DNA of 64,000 nucleotides from Pedobacter sp. WC2423 (lineage in GTDB: Bacteria > Bacteroidota > Bacteroidia > Sphingobacteriales > Sphingobacteriaceae), in NCBI RefSeq assembly GCF_040822065.1, contig NZ_CP162005.1:558001-622000 (forward strand). The letters are read 5' to 3'. The notes below the pieces were generated by a model. It saw only the letters and a list, made by a program, of their open reading frames with translations, did not search any database and was not told the DNA's origin. This document shows positions 36,144 through 44,923 of the stretch, piece after piece (the stretch's first letter is position 1; each line of letters starts with the position of its first letter). The translations under genes and the position numbers were made by a program.

Positions 36144-36172
36144 TTGCAGGAGTTGCTAAAGTGGTAATTTTG
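36144..36172 (+). promoter_or_regulatory. Promoter of the MFS exporter gene
   Basis: TTG (36144-36146), an 18-base spacer and TAATTTTG (36165-36172) fit the Bacteroidota consensus. The ATG follows seven bases later, so the transcript would start at or within a few bases of the start codon. Confidence 0.55.
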
Positions 36173-36179
36173 TAGCATT

Positions 36180-37418
36180 ATGATAACGATTACCTCCAAA
36201 TCGAAAGCTATTAAAGATCAAAACCAGGGAATAGCCACCCTGTTAGCTTTTGCCTTACTACCTCTATCTGGCTTTGCAACTGATATCTATATTCCGTCTT
36301 TGCCAACCATGGCAGGGGAGATGAATGTGAGCAGTATCCAGGTGCAGCTTACCTTAAGTATCTTTCTGATCAGTTATGGTGTTTCTCAACTCTTTATCGG
36401 GAGTGTCCTGGATAGTTTTGGTCGCTATAAAATCTCTTTGATTTCCCTGGTAATTTTCGCACTGGCAAGTTTTACGATTGCAACTACACACAATATCTAT
36501 CTGATTTACCTGATGCGGGTTATCCACGGATTAACGGTTGGTGCAATTATCGTAGCCAAGCGTGCTTATTTTGTAGATGTATTTTCCGGAGATAAATTAA
36601 AACATTATTTAAGTCTTTTCTCTATTATCTGGTCTACAGGCCCGATTGTCGCTCCTTTTATAGGCGGTTATTTACAAGCAGCCTTCGGTTGGGAGTCTAA
36701 CTTTTACTTTTTAGGTGGTTTTGCACTGGTACTGCTGGTATTGGAAATGATTTATAGTGGAGAAAGCCTCGTACACTTTACCGAGTTCCGTTTCCGTAAT
36801 ATTTTAAATATCTATACCACCATGGTGAAGACTGCAAGTTTCTCATTGGGCATAGTGATGCTTGGACTGGCTTACTGTATGGTGATGATTTATAATATGA
36901 CAGGCCCTTTCATCATTGAGCATCATTTACAGCTTTCACCTATTATTGCAGGTTATAGTTCCCTGTTTTTAGGTTTTGCATGGATGGTCGGCGGATTTAT
37001 TGGTAAAGCGACAATTAACAAGCCTTTCTTTAGAAGACTTGCTGTTAATGTCGGCTTGCAGGTTGCCTTTGTGACTGTGATGATCATCAGTCTTAACTTT
37101 ATCAGTAATTTATATTCTATGCTGTTCTTTGCCTTTATCATTCATGTAGGCGCAGGTTATACTTTTAACAACTATTTCACCTTCTGTTTAGGTAAGTTTC
37201 CAAAAAATGCAGGTATTGCAGGGGGCCTTACCGGTGGAATCACTTATGTCATTGTTTCCTTCCTGAGTTATGGGATTGTGAATGTCGTACCCGCAAAAGA
37301 CGAAACAAATCTGAGCTACAGCTATTTGATTCTGATTGCACTTTCGGTAGTGATTATGCTGATCATTGCTAGTATCAATAAGAAAGCTGCAAATCAACCC
37401 GCAGCACAAACCGTATAG
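36180..37418 (+). CDS. Bcr/CflA-family MFS drug-resistance transporter
   Basis: 412 residues with twelve predicted membrane helices. The Bcr/CflA group is indicated by the start of helix 1 (FALLPLSGFATDIYIPSLP), MNVSSIQVQLTLSIFLISYGVSQL, the MFS loop 2-3 motif GSVLDSFGRYKI and helix 5 IIWSTGPIVAPFIGGYLQ. These exporters use the proton gradient to remove drugs or metabolites such as cysteine from the cytosol. Transcribed alone, converging on a response-regulator gene with a shared terminator. Confidence 0.88.
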   Translation: MITITSKSKAIKDQNQGIATLLAFALLPLSGFATDIYIPSLPTMAGEMNVSSIQVQLTLSIFLISYGVSQLFIGSVLDSFGRYKISLISLVIFALASFTIATTHNIYLIYLMRVIHGLTVGAIIVAKRAYFVDVFSGDKLKHYLSLFSIIWSTGPIVAPFIGGYLQAAFGWESNFYFLGGFALVLLVLEMIYSGESLVHFTEFRFRNILNIYTTMVKTASFSLGIVMLGLAYCMVMIYNMTGPFIIEHHLQLSPIIAGYSSLFLGFAWMVGGFIGKATINKPFFRRLAVNVGLQVAFVTVMIISLNFISNLYSMLFFAFIIHVGAGYTFNNYFTFCLGKFPKNAGIAGGLTGGITYVIVSFLSYGIVNVVPAKDETNLSYSYLILIALSVVIMLIIASINKKAANQPAAQTV

Positions 37419-37431
37419 CAGTCAAAAACAG

Positions 37432-37470
37432 AACGGGATCTTTGCTTAAACGTGAATGATCCCGTTTTTT
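37432..37470. terminator. Terminator overlapping the end of the response-regulator gene
   Basis: AACGGGATC (37432-37440) pairs with GATCCCGTT (37458-37466), followed by TTTT on the plus strand. The right arm lies inside the last codons of the minus-strand gene. Confidence 0.8.
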
Positions 37471-38096
37471 ACGGCATAAATAACCAGTCCGGCAATCTTC
37501 TTTGAACCTATTTTTTCAAACAACTTAGTCCGGTAACCTTCTACAGTCCGCACACTCAGAAAGAGCTTCTTTGCAATTTCTATATTGGTGCTTTCCTCAC
37601 AAATCAGTTTGAGTATATCAATTTCCCGGTCATTCAGCATGGCCTCTTTGCTGCCAATCGTTGCAGGCGGCTGGACTAATAATTCTTTGATTAAAGTAAC
37701 TGATAAATGTTTATTGAAATAAAAGCCTTTTTCATGCACTTCGTGAATAGCCAGGATAATTTCCTCAGGCTCAGAATTTTTTAACAGATAACCATTTGCA
37801 CCCGCTTTCATCACTTTGATAACATATTGACTTTCATCAACGGCAGACAGCATCAGTATTTTGATATTCTCAAAATTAGCTTTGATATGATCAAGCATTT
37901 TCAAATCATTCATACCAGGTAGCCTGATGTCTATAATGATCACATCCGGCTTTTTAGAAGACAGTTGATGGAGCAGATCAAAACCATTTCCTGTCTCAAA
38001 AACAAGATCAAATTCTTTGATATCATTTACTATTGCTGTTAATCCTTTTCTGAAGATTTTCTGATCATCAGCGATTGCAATTTTTAGCGGTATCAT
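37446..38096 (-). CDS. LuxR/NarL-type response regulator
   Basis: 216 residues from the ATG at 38096; an in-frame TTG four codons upstream is less likely. The receiver has the acidic pair Asp10-Asp11, phospho-acceptor Asp56 in VIIIDIRLPG, Ser/Thr in LMLSAVDES and Lys in YLLKNSEPEEI. A linker leads to a LuxR helix-turn-helix: LNDREIDILKLICEE, NIEIAKKLFLSVRTVEGYRTKL and VIYAVKNGII. It would bind DNA as a dimer when phosphorylated. No sensor kinase is adjacent, so its partner is encoded elsewhere. Confidence 0.9.
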   Translation of the reverse strand: MIPLKIAIADDQKIFRKGLTAIVNDIKEFDLVFETGNGFDLLHQLSSKKPDVIIIDIRLPGMNDLKMLDHIKANFENIKILMLSAVDESQYVIKVMKAGANGYLLKNSEPEEIILAIHEVHEKGFYFNKHLSVTLIKELLVQPPATIGSKEAMLNDREIDILKLICEESTNIEIAKKLFLSVRTVEGYRTKLFEKIGSKKIAGLVIYAVKNGIIHV

Positions 38097-38459
38097 AAGA
38101 GAGAGCAATTATAATTAGATTTAAATCCGAATAATAAATATAATTCAATTCCAATAAAGTATCAAATTTTTAATACCCGTTCAGGTAGAATCACGGGCCT
38201 GCTACCGTACCAGCACGTATTTTGGAATCTGGAATTAAACTGGTCAGCATGTTTGGAAAGAGCACAAAACATCCGGTTTCGTCAGGCAGGATAGCTTAAT
38301 TTTACACGCCCTTGTGTTTAATGCTGTTTGCCACTCATTTGCTGATCTTTATGGGGTTTTAACCGGATAAAATCTTGTTCTGCTGAAAAGAGAACCAGAT
38401 TTGTCTACCTTTGCACTATTCTTAAATCGTATTTAAGAGTGTAATATTAATTTGCTGAT
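38097..38459. other. Divergent intergenic region with a palindrome at the likely start site
   Basis: 363 bases between the response regulator and the lipoprotein gene. A -7 box (TACCTTTG, 38406-38413) faces right. Seven bases after it lies TCTTAAAT-CGT-ATTTAAGA (38420-38438), a perfect 8-base inverted repeat at the predicted transcription start, in operator position. The rest holds no open frame I can support. Confidence 0.45.
38406..38438 (+). promoter_or_regulatory. -7 box and start-site palindrome of the 38.4-41.8 kb pair
   Basis: TACCTTTG at 38406-38413 matches TAnnTTTG; TCTTAAAT (38420-38427) and ATTTAAGA (38431-38438) form an inverted repeat with a three-base centre. This could be an operator or a small 5' hairpin. 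Confidence 0.45.
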
Positions 38460-39500
38460 ATGCGTCAAAAAGTATTTTTATTCGGGCTGATTTTTATGGG
38501 ACTGACTACCTGTTCCATTACAGGCTGTAAAGAAGAAAAATCTACAGCTAATTCTGCTTTTTATTACTGGAAAACCACGTTTTTACTGGATAAATCTCAG
38601 GCTGGATTATTAAAGGATGGAGCTGGTAATCAATTATATCTTCGTTTATTTGATGTGATCTGGGATGAACAGAAAAGCGATGTCCGGCCCAATGCTGTGA
38701 TCAGTATTAACCAGGATGTAAGTCAATTTCATATTGTCCCGGTTATTTATATCACCAATAAAACTTTTGAAAAACTAACTGCTGATCAAATAGAGCCATT
38801 GGCCGAAAAGGTCAATCAATTGATCAATGAGATTACTACACAAAATAAAGTGTCTTATCAGCGTGTGCAGATAGATTGTGACTGGACTACAGGGACTAAA
38901 AATCGTTATTTTACTTTTCTTAAAGCTTTTAAAGCGGCCAGTAAAAAACAACTCGAAGCAACGATCCGCCTGCACCAGATCAAATATGCAGATCGTACAG
39001 GTGTACCACCCGTTGATAAAGGCCTGTTAATGTTTTATAATATGGGCAAAATATCAGCCAGGCTGCAACAGCGTAATTCTATTTACAATGCAACGGATGC
39101 CTCAAAGTATATCAGCTATCTGCCTACTTATCAGTTGCCTTTAGATATTGCTTTGCCTTTATTCTCCTGGTCGGTACAAATCAGAGAAGGGAAGGTCATT
39201 CAGCTCTATGGAAAAATAGGCCGAAAAGAATTAGCAGACCAGAATAACTTCCGGCAAACAACTCAATCAAATGTTTATAAAGCGAATAAAAGCTTTTATT
39301 TATCAGGTCTTTATATTAAAGAAAATGATTTGTTTAAACTCGAAGATGTAAATCCTAAGCTACTGAACGTGGCAGCGAAACAACTCTCCAAACACCTTGC
39401 ACACCTTGAAAATAGAAATATAATATATTATGAATTATCAACCGTCGCTGCTTCAGCGCTTGAAGCAAAAGATATCAAAGAAGTTTCTGCTCATTTTTAG
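38460..39500 (+). CDS. Hypothetical lipoprotein, possibly TIM-barrel-like
   Basis: 346 residues. A lipoprotein signal ends at ITGC (about Cys23). The mature part has LYLRLFDVIWDEQ, then VQIDCDWTTGTKNRYFTFLKA and LEATIRLHQIKY followed by KGLLMFYNMG, an alternation of strand-end acidic residues that resembles DUF3142-like predicted glycosidase barrels. That relation is my reading of the motif order, not a certain family match. The last 71 bases overlap the start of the next gene in another frame, so the two are translationally linked and probably act together. Confidence 0.6.
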   Translation: MRQKVFLFGLIFMGLTTCSITGCKEEKSTANSAFYYWKTTFLLDKSQAGLLKDGAGNQLYLRLFDVIWDEQKSDVRPNAVISINQDVSQFHIVPVIYITNKTFEKLTADQIEPLAEKVNQLINEITTQNKVSYQRVQIDCDWTTGTKNRYFTFLKAFKAASKKQLEATIRLHQIKYADRTGVPPVDKGLLMFYNMGKISARLQQRNSIYNATDASKYISYLPTYQLPLDIALPLFSWSVQIREGKVIQLYGKIGRKELADQNNFRQTTQSNVYKANKSFYLSGLYIKENDLFKLEDVNPKLLNVAAKQLSKHLAHLENRNIIYYELSTVAASALEAKDIKEVSAHF

Positions 39501-41763
39501 TGTCTGCTCCATTGCAGTAGCAGGTGTTGTAGTCGCGTGTGGTGATGGAGGCTACTATGATGATTATCAAAGTTCCAGCTTTGCACCCGAAGCTTTTGTA
39601 AGCAGTTCTTACTCTCCCTTTTTCTATACCAGTGAAATTAGTTATTACAATGGATATAATCTGGATGACAGCAATACCCGTTATAATCAATTGGTAGTGA
39701 GTGAATGGAATTCCTGGTTTGAAAATAAGGTAGATACTACTACGCTGAAAACACTGCTCATCAAAGCCAGTTCCGGAAATATTGATTCTGTTGCCCGTTA
39801 TTATAAGGGAAAGCTGGATGTATTACCAGCAGGAATGCCTGATCTGAAAAGCACGAAAGCGAATAAAAAGAAAGTAAGTGCTTTTCTTGACTATTTACTC
39901 TTAGCCAAAGAATGTGAAGTTTACGCAGTAGGCCCGGGCGATTACTGGTCTTATGAGAAAACTCCTGTAAAAGAAGTACCTGCAGATTTAGAAAATACTT
40001 TATTAAAAGCTGTAGGTGATACAAAAGATATTTTTATCAAACAGCGGCTATGGTTCCAGATGGTGCGTTATTATTATTTCAAGCAGAAACAGCATGCAAC
40101 TGATGTGTCAAAGGTTGATGTTCCCCTGCCAGCCTATTTTGCTAAAGAGGAAGCTGCTTTTCCAAAGAACATGATGTATTACCGTGCATTAGGGTATCTG
40201 GCCGGTTATTATTATCAAAAAGGGGAATTTGCACAGGCAAACTATTTGTATAGCTTATGTTATAACTACGCTTTCGAAATGAAAATCCCAAGCAGATGGA
40301 GTTTTCATCCTCAGAATGAGTCAGACTGGAAACAGACTTTAAACCTGGCCAAAAATGGAGACGAAAAAATCACCTTATGGCAGATGTTAGGGAGCAGTAA
40401 AGATGAAGCACGTGCGATTAAAGAAATTTATGCCATTGATCCTAAATCTGAGAAACTTGATCTTTTGCTGAGCAGGCTGGTTAATATCAGAGAAGCACAA
40501 GGGCAGGTATCAAAAGATACGAGTACAATTGATCCGGTAACACGTGCAGCAACATTAAATGAACGAACTCTGGTGAGTAAGATTGCCAATGAGGAAAAAA
40601 CATCAAAACCTTATTATTGGAATCTGGCTGCGGGTTATCTGAATTCCCTTTCGGGTAATTATGCGCTGGCCAAAACATTTTATACCAAAGGAAGAAAACA
40701 ATTACCGGCCAATGATACCCTGGTTATGGCGCAATATAAAGTGCTGAACTGGCTGCTTTATTTGAAAACGCTGAAACATATCGATGCAAAAGCAGAAGCA
40801 GAGATGGTTGAGCCTTTAAACTGGCTGAATAGTTTGAGCAAGAATAAAAAATCTATTGCTAATCTTCGTTATAACAGTGCGATTGCTCAAAGTATGACCT
40901 TGTTATCTGCACAATATAAAAAGCAGGGAAATGTGTTAAAAGCTTATTTTTTCGCTCCTGAAATGGCTTTTTATAATAGCAATGATAGGATAGAAGCAGC
41001 AAAAGCACTGCTGAATAAGAAGGATAAAACTCCTTTCGAACTGGCTATGCTGAATTATTATTCGATCAATGTTGGACAGCTAAGCTATTTACAGGCTATG
41101 TTATTGGTTTATCAGGAAAAATTGGATGAAGCAATTGTGCTGATGAAGCAGGCAGATACAGTCAATAGAACTGAGCTGATGGCTAATCCTTTCAATATCA
41201 AGATTCAGGATTGTCACGATTGTGATCATCAGGCTGACAAGGACAAGAAGCATTTTACCGTATTAGGCTTTATTGAAGCCTTAAAAACAATTAAGGGAGA
41301 TTTGGCTGCAGGTAAAGATGTTTCCAGAAATGCAGCTCTGTTGGGTAATGCTTACTATAACATTACGCATTATGGGAATGCCCGTGTATTTTACTACACA
41401 GCTAGCGTAATTGATAGCTATGGAGATTCTCCTTATAGTATTCCGGTACCTTATAGAAAGATAGTGACCGATAGTAAAGTCGCGGAGAAGTATTATCTGA
41501 TGGCGCGCGCTAATGCTAAAACTAAAGAGTTAAAAGCGAAGTATACTTATATGGCGGCTAAATGTGAGCGGAATGAGATCTACAACACGCAATACAATAG
41601 TCCTGGTAATGACCGGAAGTATTATGGGGGCTTTGATTTTAGTCAAATACCTGCAGGTAAATATTTTGCGGAGCTGAATGCACAGTACAGCCAGACCAAA
41701 TATTATCAGGAAGTATTAAATGAGTGTGGTTATTTTAAAGCTTACGTCAATAAGAAGCATTAA
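39430..41763 (+). CDS. Large exported helical-repeat protein of unknown function
   Basis: 777 residues. A basic N-terminus and hydrophobic segment ending VVVACGDGG suggests a lipoprotein anchor at about Cys37. A Ser/Tyr-rich stretch follows (DDYQSSSFAPEAF), then a long alpha-helical region with TPR-like helix pairs (for instance YYQKGEFAQANYLYSLCYNY and SLSGNYALAKTFYTKGRKQL). A short CHDCDH motif near residue 597 could bind metal. I do not recognise the family. It overlaps the preceding lipoprotein gene by 71 bases and ends at a strong terminator. A surface or periplasmic scaffold role is a guess from architecture only. Confidence 0.6.
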   Translation: MNYQPSLLQRLKQKISKKFLLIFSVCSIAVAGVVVACGDGGYYDDYQSSSFAPEAFVSSSYSPFFYTSEISYYNGYNLDDSNTRYNQLVVSEWNSWFENKVDTTTLKTLLIKASSGNIDSVARYYKGKLDVLPAGMPDLKSTKANKKKVSAFLDYLLLAKECEVYAVGPGDYWSYEKTPVKEVPADLENTLLKAVGDTKDIFIKQRLWFQMVRYYYFKQKQHATDVSKVDVPLPAYFAKEEAAFPKNMMYYRALGYLAGYYYQKGEFAQANYLYSLCYNYAFEMKIPSRWSFHPQNESDWKQTLNLAKNGDEKITLWQMLGSSKDEARAIKEIYAIDPKSEKLDLLLSRLVNIREAQGQVSKDTSTIDPVTRAATLNERTLVSKIANEEKTSKPYYWNLAAGYLNSLSGNYALAKTFYTKGRKQLPANDTLVMAQYKVLNWLLYLKTLKHIDAKAEAEMVEPLNWLNSLSKNKKSIANLRYNSAIAQSMTLLSAQYKKQGNVLKAYFFAPEMAFYNSNDRIEAAKALLNKKDKTPFELAMLNYYSINVGQLSYLQAMLLVYQEKLDEAIVLMKQADTVNRTELMANPFNIKIQDCHDCDHQADKDKKHFTVLGFIEALKTIKGDLAAGKDVSRNAALLGNAYYNITHYGNARVFYYTASVIDSYGDSPYSIPVPYRKIVTDSKVAEKYYLMARANAKTKELKAKYTYMAAKCERNEIYNTQYNSPGNDRKYYGGFDFSQIPAGKYFAELNAQYSQTKYYQEVLNECGYFKAYVNKKH

Positions 41764-41787
41764 TTGAATAGTTATTCAACTTTCAGG

Positions 41788-41820
41788 AAGGAGCAGATGT
41801 TTTTATCTGCTCCTTTTTTT
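41788..41820 (+). terminator. Rho-independent terminator of the 38.4-41.8 kb pair
   Basis: AAGGAGCAGAT (41788-41798) pairs with ATCTGCTCCTT (41805-41815) over six bases, followed by a run of T. Confidence 0.88.
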
Positions 41821-41837
41821 ATGAAATGATATCCAAT

Positions 41838-44147
41838 CTATTTGGAATGATATTTAGTATTGCGCTCATCGCTGATTTGTCCTTTCCAGTTTAATCCGTA
41901 ACCGAAATCGTAAACATGTCCCTGCGCGTCTGTATGGCAGGTCATATCGAAAGGGACGTCTTCGTATTGCTGCTCTACTGTGAGCATGTTAGCGGGCATC
42001 TGAACAGGCAGTAAGCCTGAAGGTTCTGCTGCTCCTGAAATAATATCCAGCACAGCTTGTCCTGACACACCAAAGTGTAATACAATTCCTTCTATCTGCT
42101 GCTCAAATTCATTAAATATCATAGGTTTGGAAGCATTAACAACTACAATCACTGGTTTGTCTTTCATCGCTGCTTTTGTATCCAGGATCGTTCTCAAATC
42201 CATTGTATTATAAGCCGTAACTGTTTTATTAGCGTAAGAGCGGTTGCTGATTGCAGGGTCTATGACCGGATCTCCGGCAGCCATACTTTGTACTCTGGCT
42301 GTAGAAGCGGTGTAAGCGCCATATTGTAAGGTGATTGGCACATAACCATTGCCCCCGGCTTTTCTGTCTTTTAAATCATAACCACCTTCTGCACTGTAAG
42401 GGCTGGATACAAAGACAATAGAAAAATCAGCCTGAGCAGGATCTTCAGTCAGGTTATAATATTTTTTGATCAGATTGATATCTACCGGATAATCAAATTT
42501 TGGCGCAGTCAAGTTTCCCCACCAGTCTCTGGAGGCAGGATAATAGATTTTTGGTACAAACACAGTTTTGTTTTTAGCAACAGGCAGGATGGAAGATTTG
42601 TTTTTAAGCAAAACTACCGACTTCAGCTGTGCCTGAAATCCTGCTTTCATAAATTCAGTATTACCCACAATCTGCTTGCTTTCCTGAGGATCAAGGTAAG
42701 GATTCTCAAAAAGACCCACTCTGAAAATGTTTTTCAACAACCGGATTGCCGAGGTTTCAAAACGTGCACGCATAAATTTTTCTCCGTATTCTTTGATACC
42801 CATCTGATAAGCCGCCATGATCGGTTTGATTTCATTGTTCCCGCCAAACTGATCTACTCCAGCCATAATCACTTTATAATGTCTTTCATTGATCGTTAAA
42901 GCTTCAGCACCCCAGGGTTTACCTGCAAAAATATCAGGTGTAGCACCTTCATTACCAGTAATCAGCCAATCTGTACAGACTACACCATCATAATTGTATT
43001 TTTTTCTCAACAGGTCTGTAATCATGTATTTGCTATATCCATTGGCTACATTCTGACCAGAAGGATCTTGTCCATAAGTAATCGTATAATAAGGCATTAC
43101 TGCTGCCGCTTCTTTGGTTTTACCTTCCAGTTTAAAAGCTCCGTTGATAAAAGGACTCAGATGTTGTGCTAAATTCTTTCCGGGATAAACAGTGAATTTA
43201 CCATAAGCCCAGTGACCGTCACGACCACCTTCTTCAGCGCCTCCGCCAGGCCAGTGTTTAACCATGGCATTGACACTTTTATAACCCCAGCCATCTTTGA
43301 TTTCATCCTTTCCGAAGGAAGTCTGAAAACCATCGATATAAGCACGCGCCATATCCTCAGCCAATAACGGGCTTTCTCCAAAAGTCATAGCAATGCGGTA
43401 CCAGCGTGGTTCTGTACCTAAGTCGATTTGTGGAGAAAGTGCTGTAGAAATACCCAATGCCCGGTATTCCTGAGCGGCGATATGTCCAAATTCTTTCACG
43501 GTTGCCGGGTCAAATGTTGCGGCCATTCCTAATCCATCAGGCCACATGGAAATGGTACCTCCGGCACCTGCATTAAATTCACTGTTTATAGTTGCGGTAT
43601 GCCGGGGATCAGTACTGGTATTTCCCGGCACACCAAGCCCTATGCCTTCCACAAAGGCCTGCATATTGTTATTCCAGGCTGCGGCTACTTCAGGGCTCTG
43701 TACTTTGGTAATCAGGATATGTCTTAGATTATCTTCTTTCAGGAATTTCTTTTGGTTATCGCTCAGGTCTGCTGCTTTAGCTTTGCTTTTACTGAAAGCC
43801 ATTCCATCATAAGTTGCCGCACCAAAACCAGCTTCAGCACCAGGGAGCATCTGATGACCGCTGTAAAGCATCAGGCCTGAGATTTGTGCGATGGTCATTT
43901 GCTGTGCCAGATCTTTAGCCCGCACACCGGCTGATAATCTCCAGTCTTCGTACTTATCCAGCTTCCCGTTTTTGTTCAAATCCTTGAATTGAAGCCCGTC
44001 AACGGTCAGTATTTTGACACCAGACGCCGGATTATAACCTAATATAACTCCGTTCGGATTCGTAATTAATTTATAGTTTTTTCCTTCCTGTGCATTCGTG
44101 ACCTGGAGGCAGGAGAAAGCCAGGAGCGTTAATATTTCCTTTTTCAT
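41838..44147 (-). CDS. Glycoside hydrolase family 3 beta-glucosidase-type enzyme
   Basis: 769 residues with a signal peptide (to NAQ, about residue 20). A short acidic DLNKNGKLDKYEDW loop near residue 56 looks like a calcium-binding EF-hand-like turn. The GH3 barrel follows (QIDLGTEPRWYRIAMTFGES, VKHWPGGGAEEGGRDGHW) with the nucleophile Asp in VVCTDWLITG near residue 393. The alpha/beta sandwich has KSVVLLKNKSSILPV and VIVVVNASKPM; no fibronectin-III domain is obvious at the short C-terminus. It likely releases glucose from beta-glucosides in the periplasm. Monocistronic. Confidence 0.92.
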   Translation of the reverse strand: MKKEILTLLAFSCLQVTNAQEGKNYKLITNPNGVILGYNPASGVKILTVDGLQFKDLNKNGKLDKYEDWRLSAGVRAKDLAQQMTIAQISGLMLYSGHQMLPGAEAGFGAATYDGMAFSKSKAKAADLSDNQKKFLKEDNLRHILITKVQSPEVAAAWNNNMQAFVEGIGLGVPGNTSTDPRHTATINSEFNAGAGGTISMWPDGLGMAATFDPATVKEFGHIAAQEYRALGISTALSPQIDLGTEPRWYRIAMTFGESPLLAEDMARAYIDGFQTSFGKDEIKDGWGYKSVNAMVKHWPGGGAEEGGRDGHWAYGKFTVYPGKNLAQHLSPFINGAFKLEGKTKEAAAVMPYYTITYGQDPSGQNVANGYSKYMITDLLRKKYNYDGVVCTDWLITGNEGATPDIFAGKPWGAEALTINERHYKVIMAGVDQFGGNNEIKPIMAAYQMGIKEYGEKFMRARFETSAIRLLKNIFRVGLFENPYLDPQESKQIVGNTEFMKAGFQAQLKSVVLLKNKSSILPVAKNKTVFVPKIYYPASRDWWGNLTAPKFDYPVDINLIKKYYNLTEDPAQADFSIVFVSSPYSAEGGYDLKDRKAGGNGYVPITLQYGAYTASTARVQSMAAGDPVIDPAISNRSYANKTVTAYNTMDLRTILDTKAAMKDKPVIVVVNASKPMIFNEFEQQIEGIVLHFGVSGQAVLDIISGAAEPSGLLPVQMPANMLTVEQQYEDVPFDMTCHTDAQGHVYDFGYGLNWKGQISDERNTKYHSK

Positions 44148-44419
44148 ACAGCTTAATTTGGTTTGTTCTTCGACTATTTGGTTATTGATATAGTTTATTA
44201 TCAGTGATATAAGGTGGTCTGAGGTGTTTCTTATATTTATGTGCTTCAGTAGGAAGCAATGGTAGACTTTATTTTCTGTTTTTCCAAATTCATATTTAAT
44301 CAGGGAATAATATTGCTGTAAAAACTTTAGATTACTTTATCCTGCAAATGCAATTATTTAATAAAAATTTGTACTTATGTAGTTAACTACGTAATTTTAA
44401 ACTTATATATTGAATAGCG
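44148..44419. other. Divergent intergenic region with a 12-base palindrome
   Basis: 272 AT-rich bases between the GH3 gene and the GNAT operon. GTAGTTAACTAC at 44379-44390 is a perfect 12-base palindrome 29 bases before the GNAT ATG. Confidence 0.5.
44379..44390. promoter_or_regulatory. Putative MarR-type operator
   Basis: The perfect palindrome GTAGTTAACTAC sits between the expected promoter and the start of an operon whose second gene encodes a MarR-GNAT fusion. TAGTTAACTA-like cores are common in MarR-family sites, so autoregulation is inferred. Confidence 0.5.
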
Positions 44420-44923
44420 ATGGAAACACAATTTGAAATTATCCCCTCAACAGTTGCAGAAACTGAGCAAATCATTGATTTAATACTCACTATTCAGCAA
44501 CAGGAATTTAATATTCCGATTACTGCGGCAGATCAGCCAGATCTGAATGAGATTGATCAATTTTACAAAGCACCAGGTGGAGAATTCTGGATTGCAAAAC
44601 ATCATGATCAGGTAATCGGTTCTATCGCCTTAATTAATATAGGTAACGGTATTGGTGTTATCCGTAAGATGTTCGTCCATAAAGATTACCGGGGTAAAGA
44701 GAAAGGGATTGCGCAAAAGCTGCTCGTTACCCTGATTGCTTATGCCAGAACAAAAGGAATCAATACGATCTATCTTGGTACTGTGGAGAAGTTACAGGCA
44801 GCAATCCGGTTTTATCAGCGTAATGGTTTTGTGCCTGTCGAAAAAGCTAACTTACCAGCGCATATGCCTTTGATGAAACTGGATACTCACTTTTTTGTTT
44901 TACATAGCAATGATGACAAATAA
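44420..44923 (+). CDS. GNAT-family acetyltransferase
   Basis: 167 residues, cytosolic. Acetyl-CoA-binding GNAT motifs are clear: a central beta-hairpin (GEFWIAKHHDQVIGSIALI), VIRKMFVHKDYRGKEKGIAQ (motif A with R/Q-x-x-G-x-G/A variant) and NTIYLGTVEKLQAAIRFYQRNGF (motif B). The substrate amine is not predictable. It overlaps the MarR-GNAT gene by 14 bases, a sign of tight co-expression. Confidence 0.88.
   Translation: METQFEIIPSTVAETEQIIDLILTIQQQEFNIPITAADQPDLNEIDQFYKAPGGEFWIAKHHDQVIGSIALINIGNGIGVIRKMFVHKDYRGKEKGIAQKLLVTLIAYARTKGINTIYLGTVEKLQAAIRFYQRNGFVPVEKANLPAHMPLMKLDTHFFVLHSNDDK

Noticed and set aside
38460..41763. A single gene split by a frameshift
   Set aside because: Both proteins have their own lipoprotein-type N-terminus, and the overlap is 71 bases with separate starts, so two genes are more likely.
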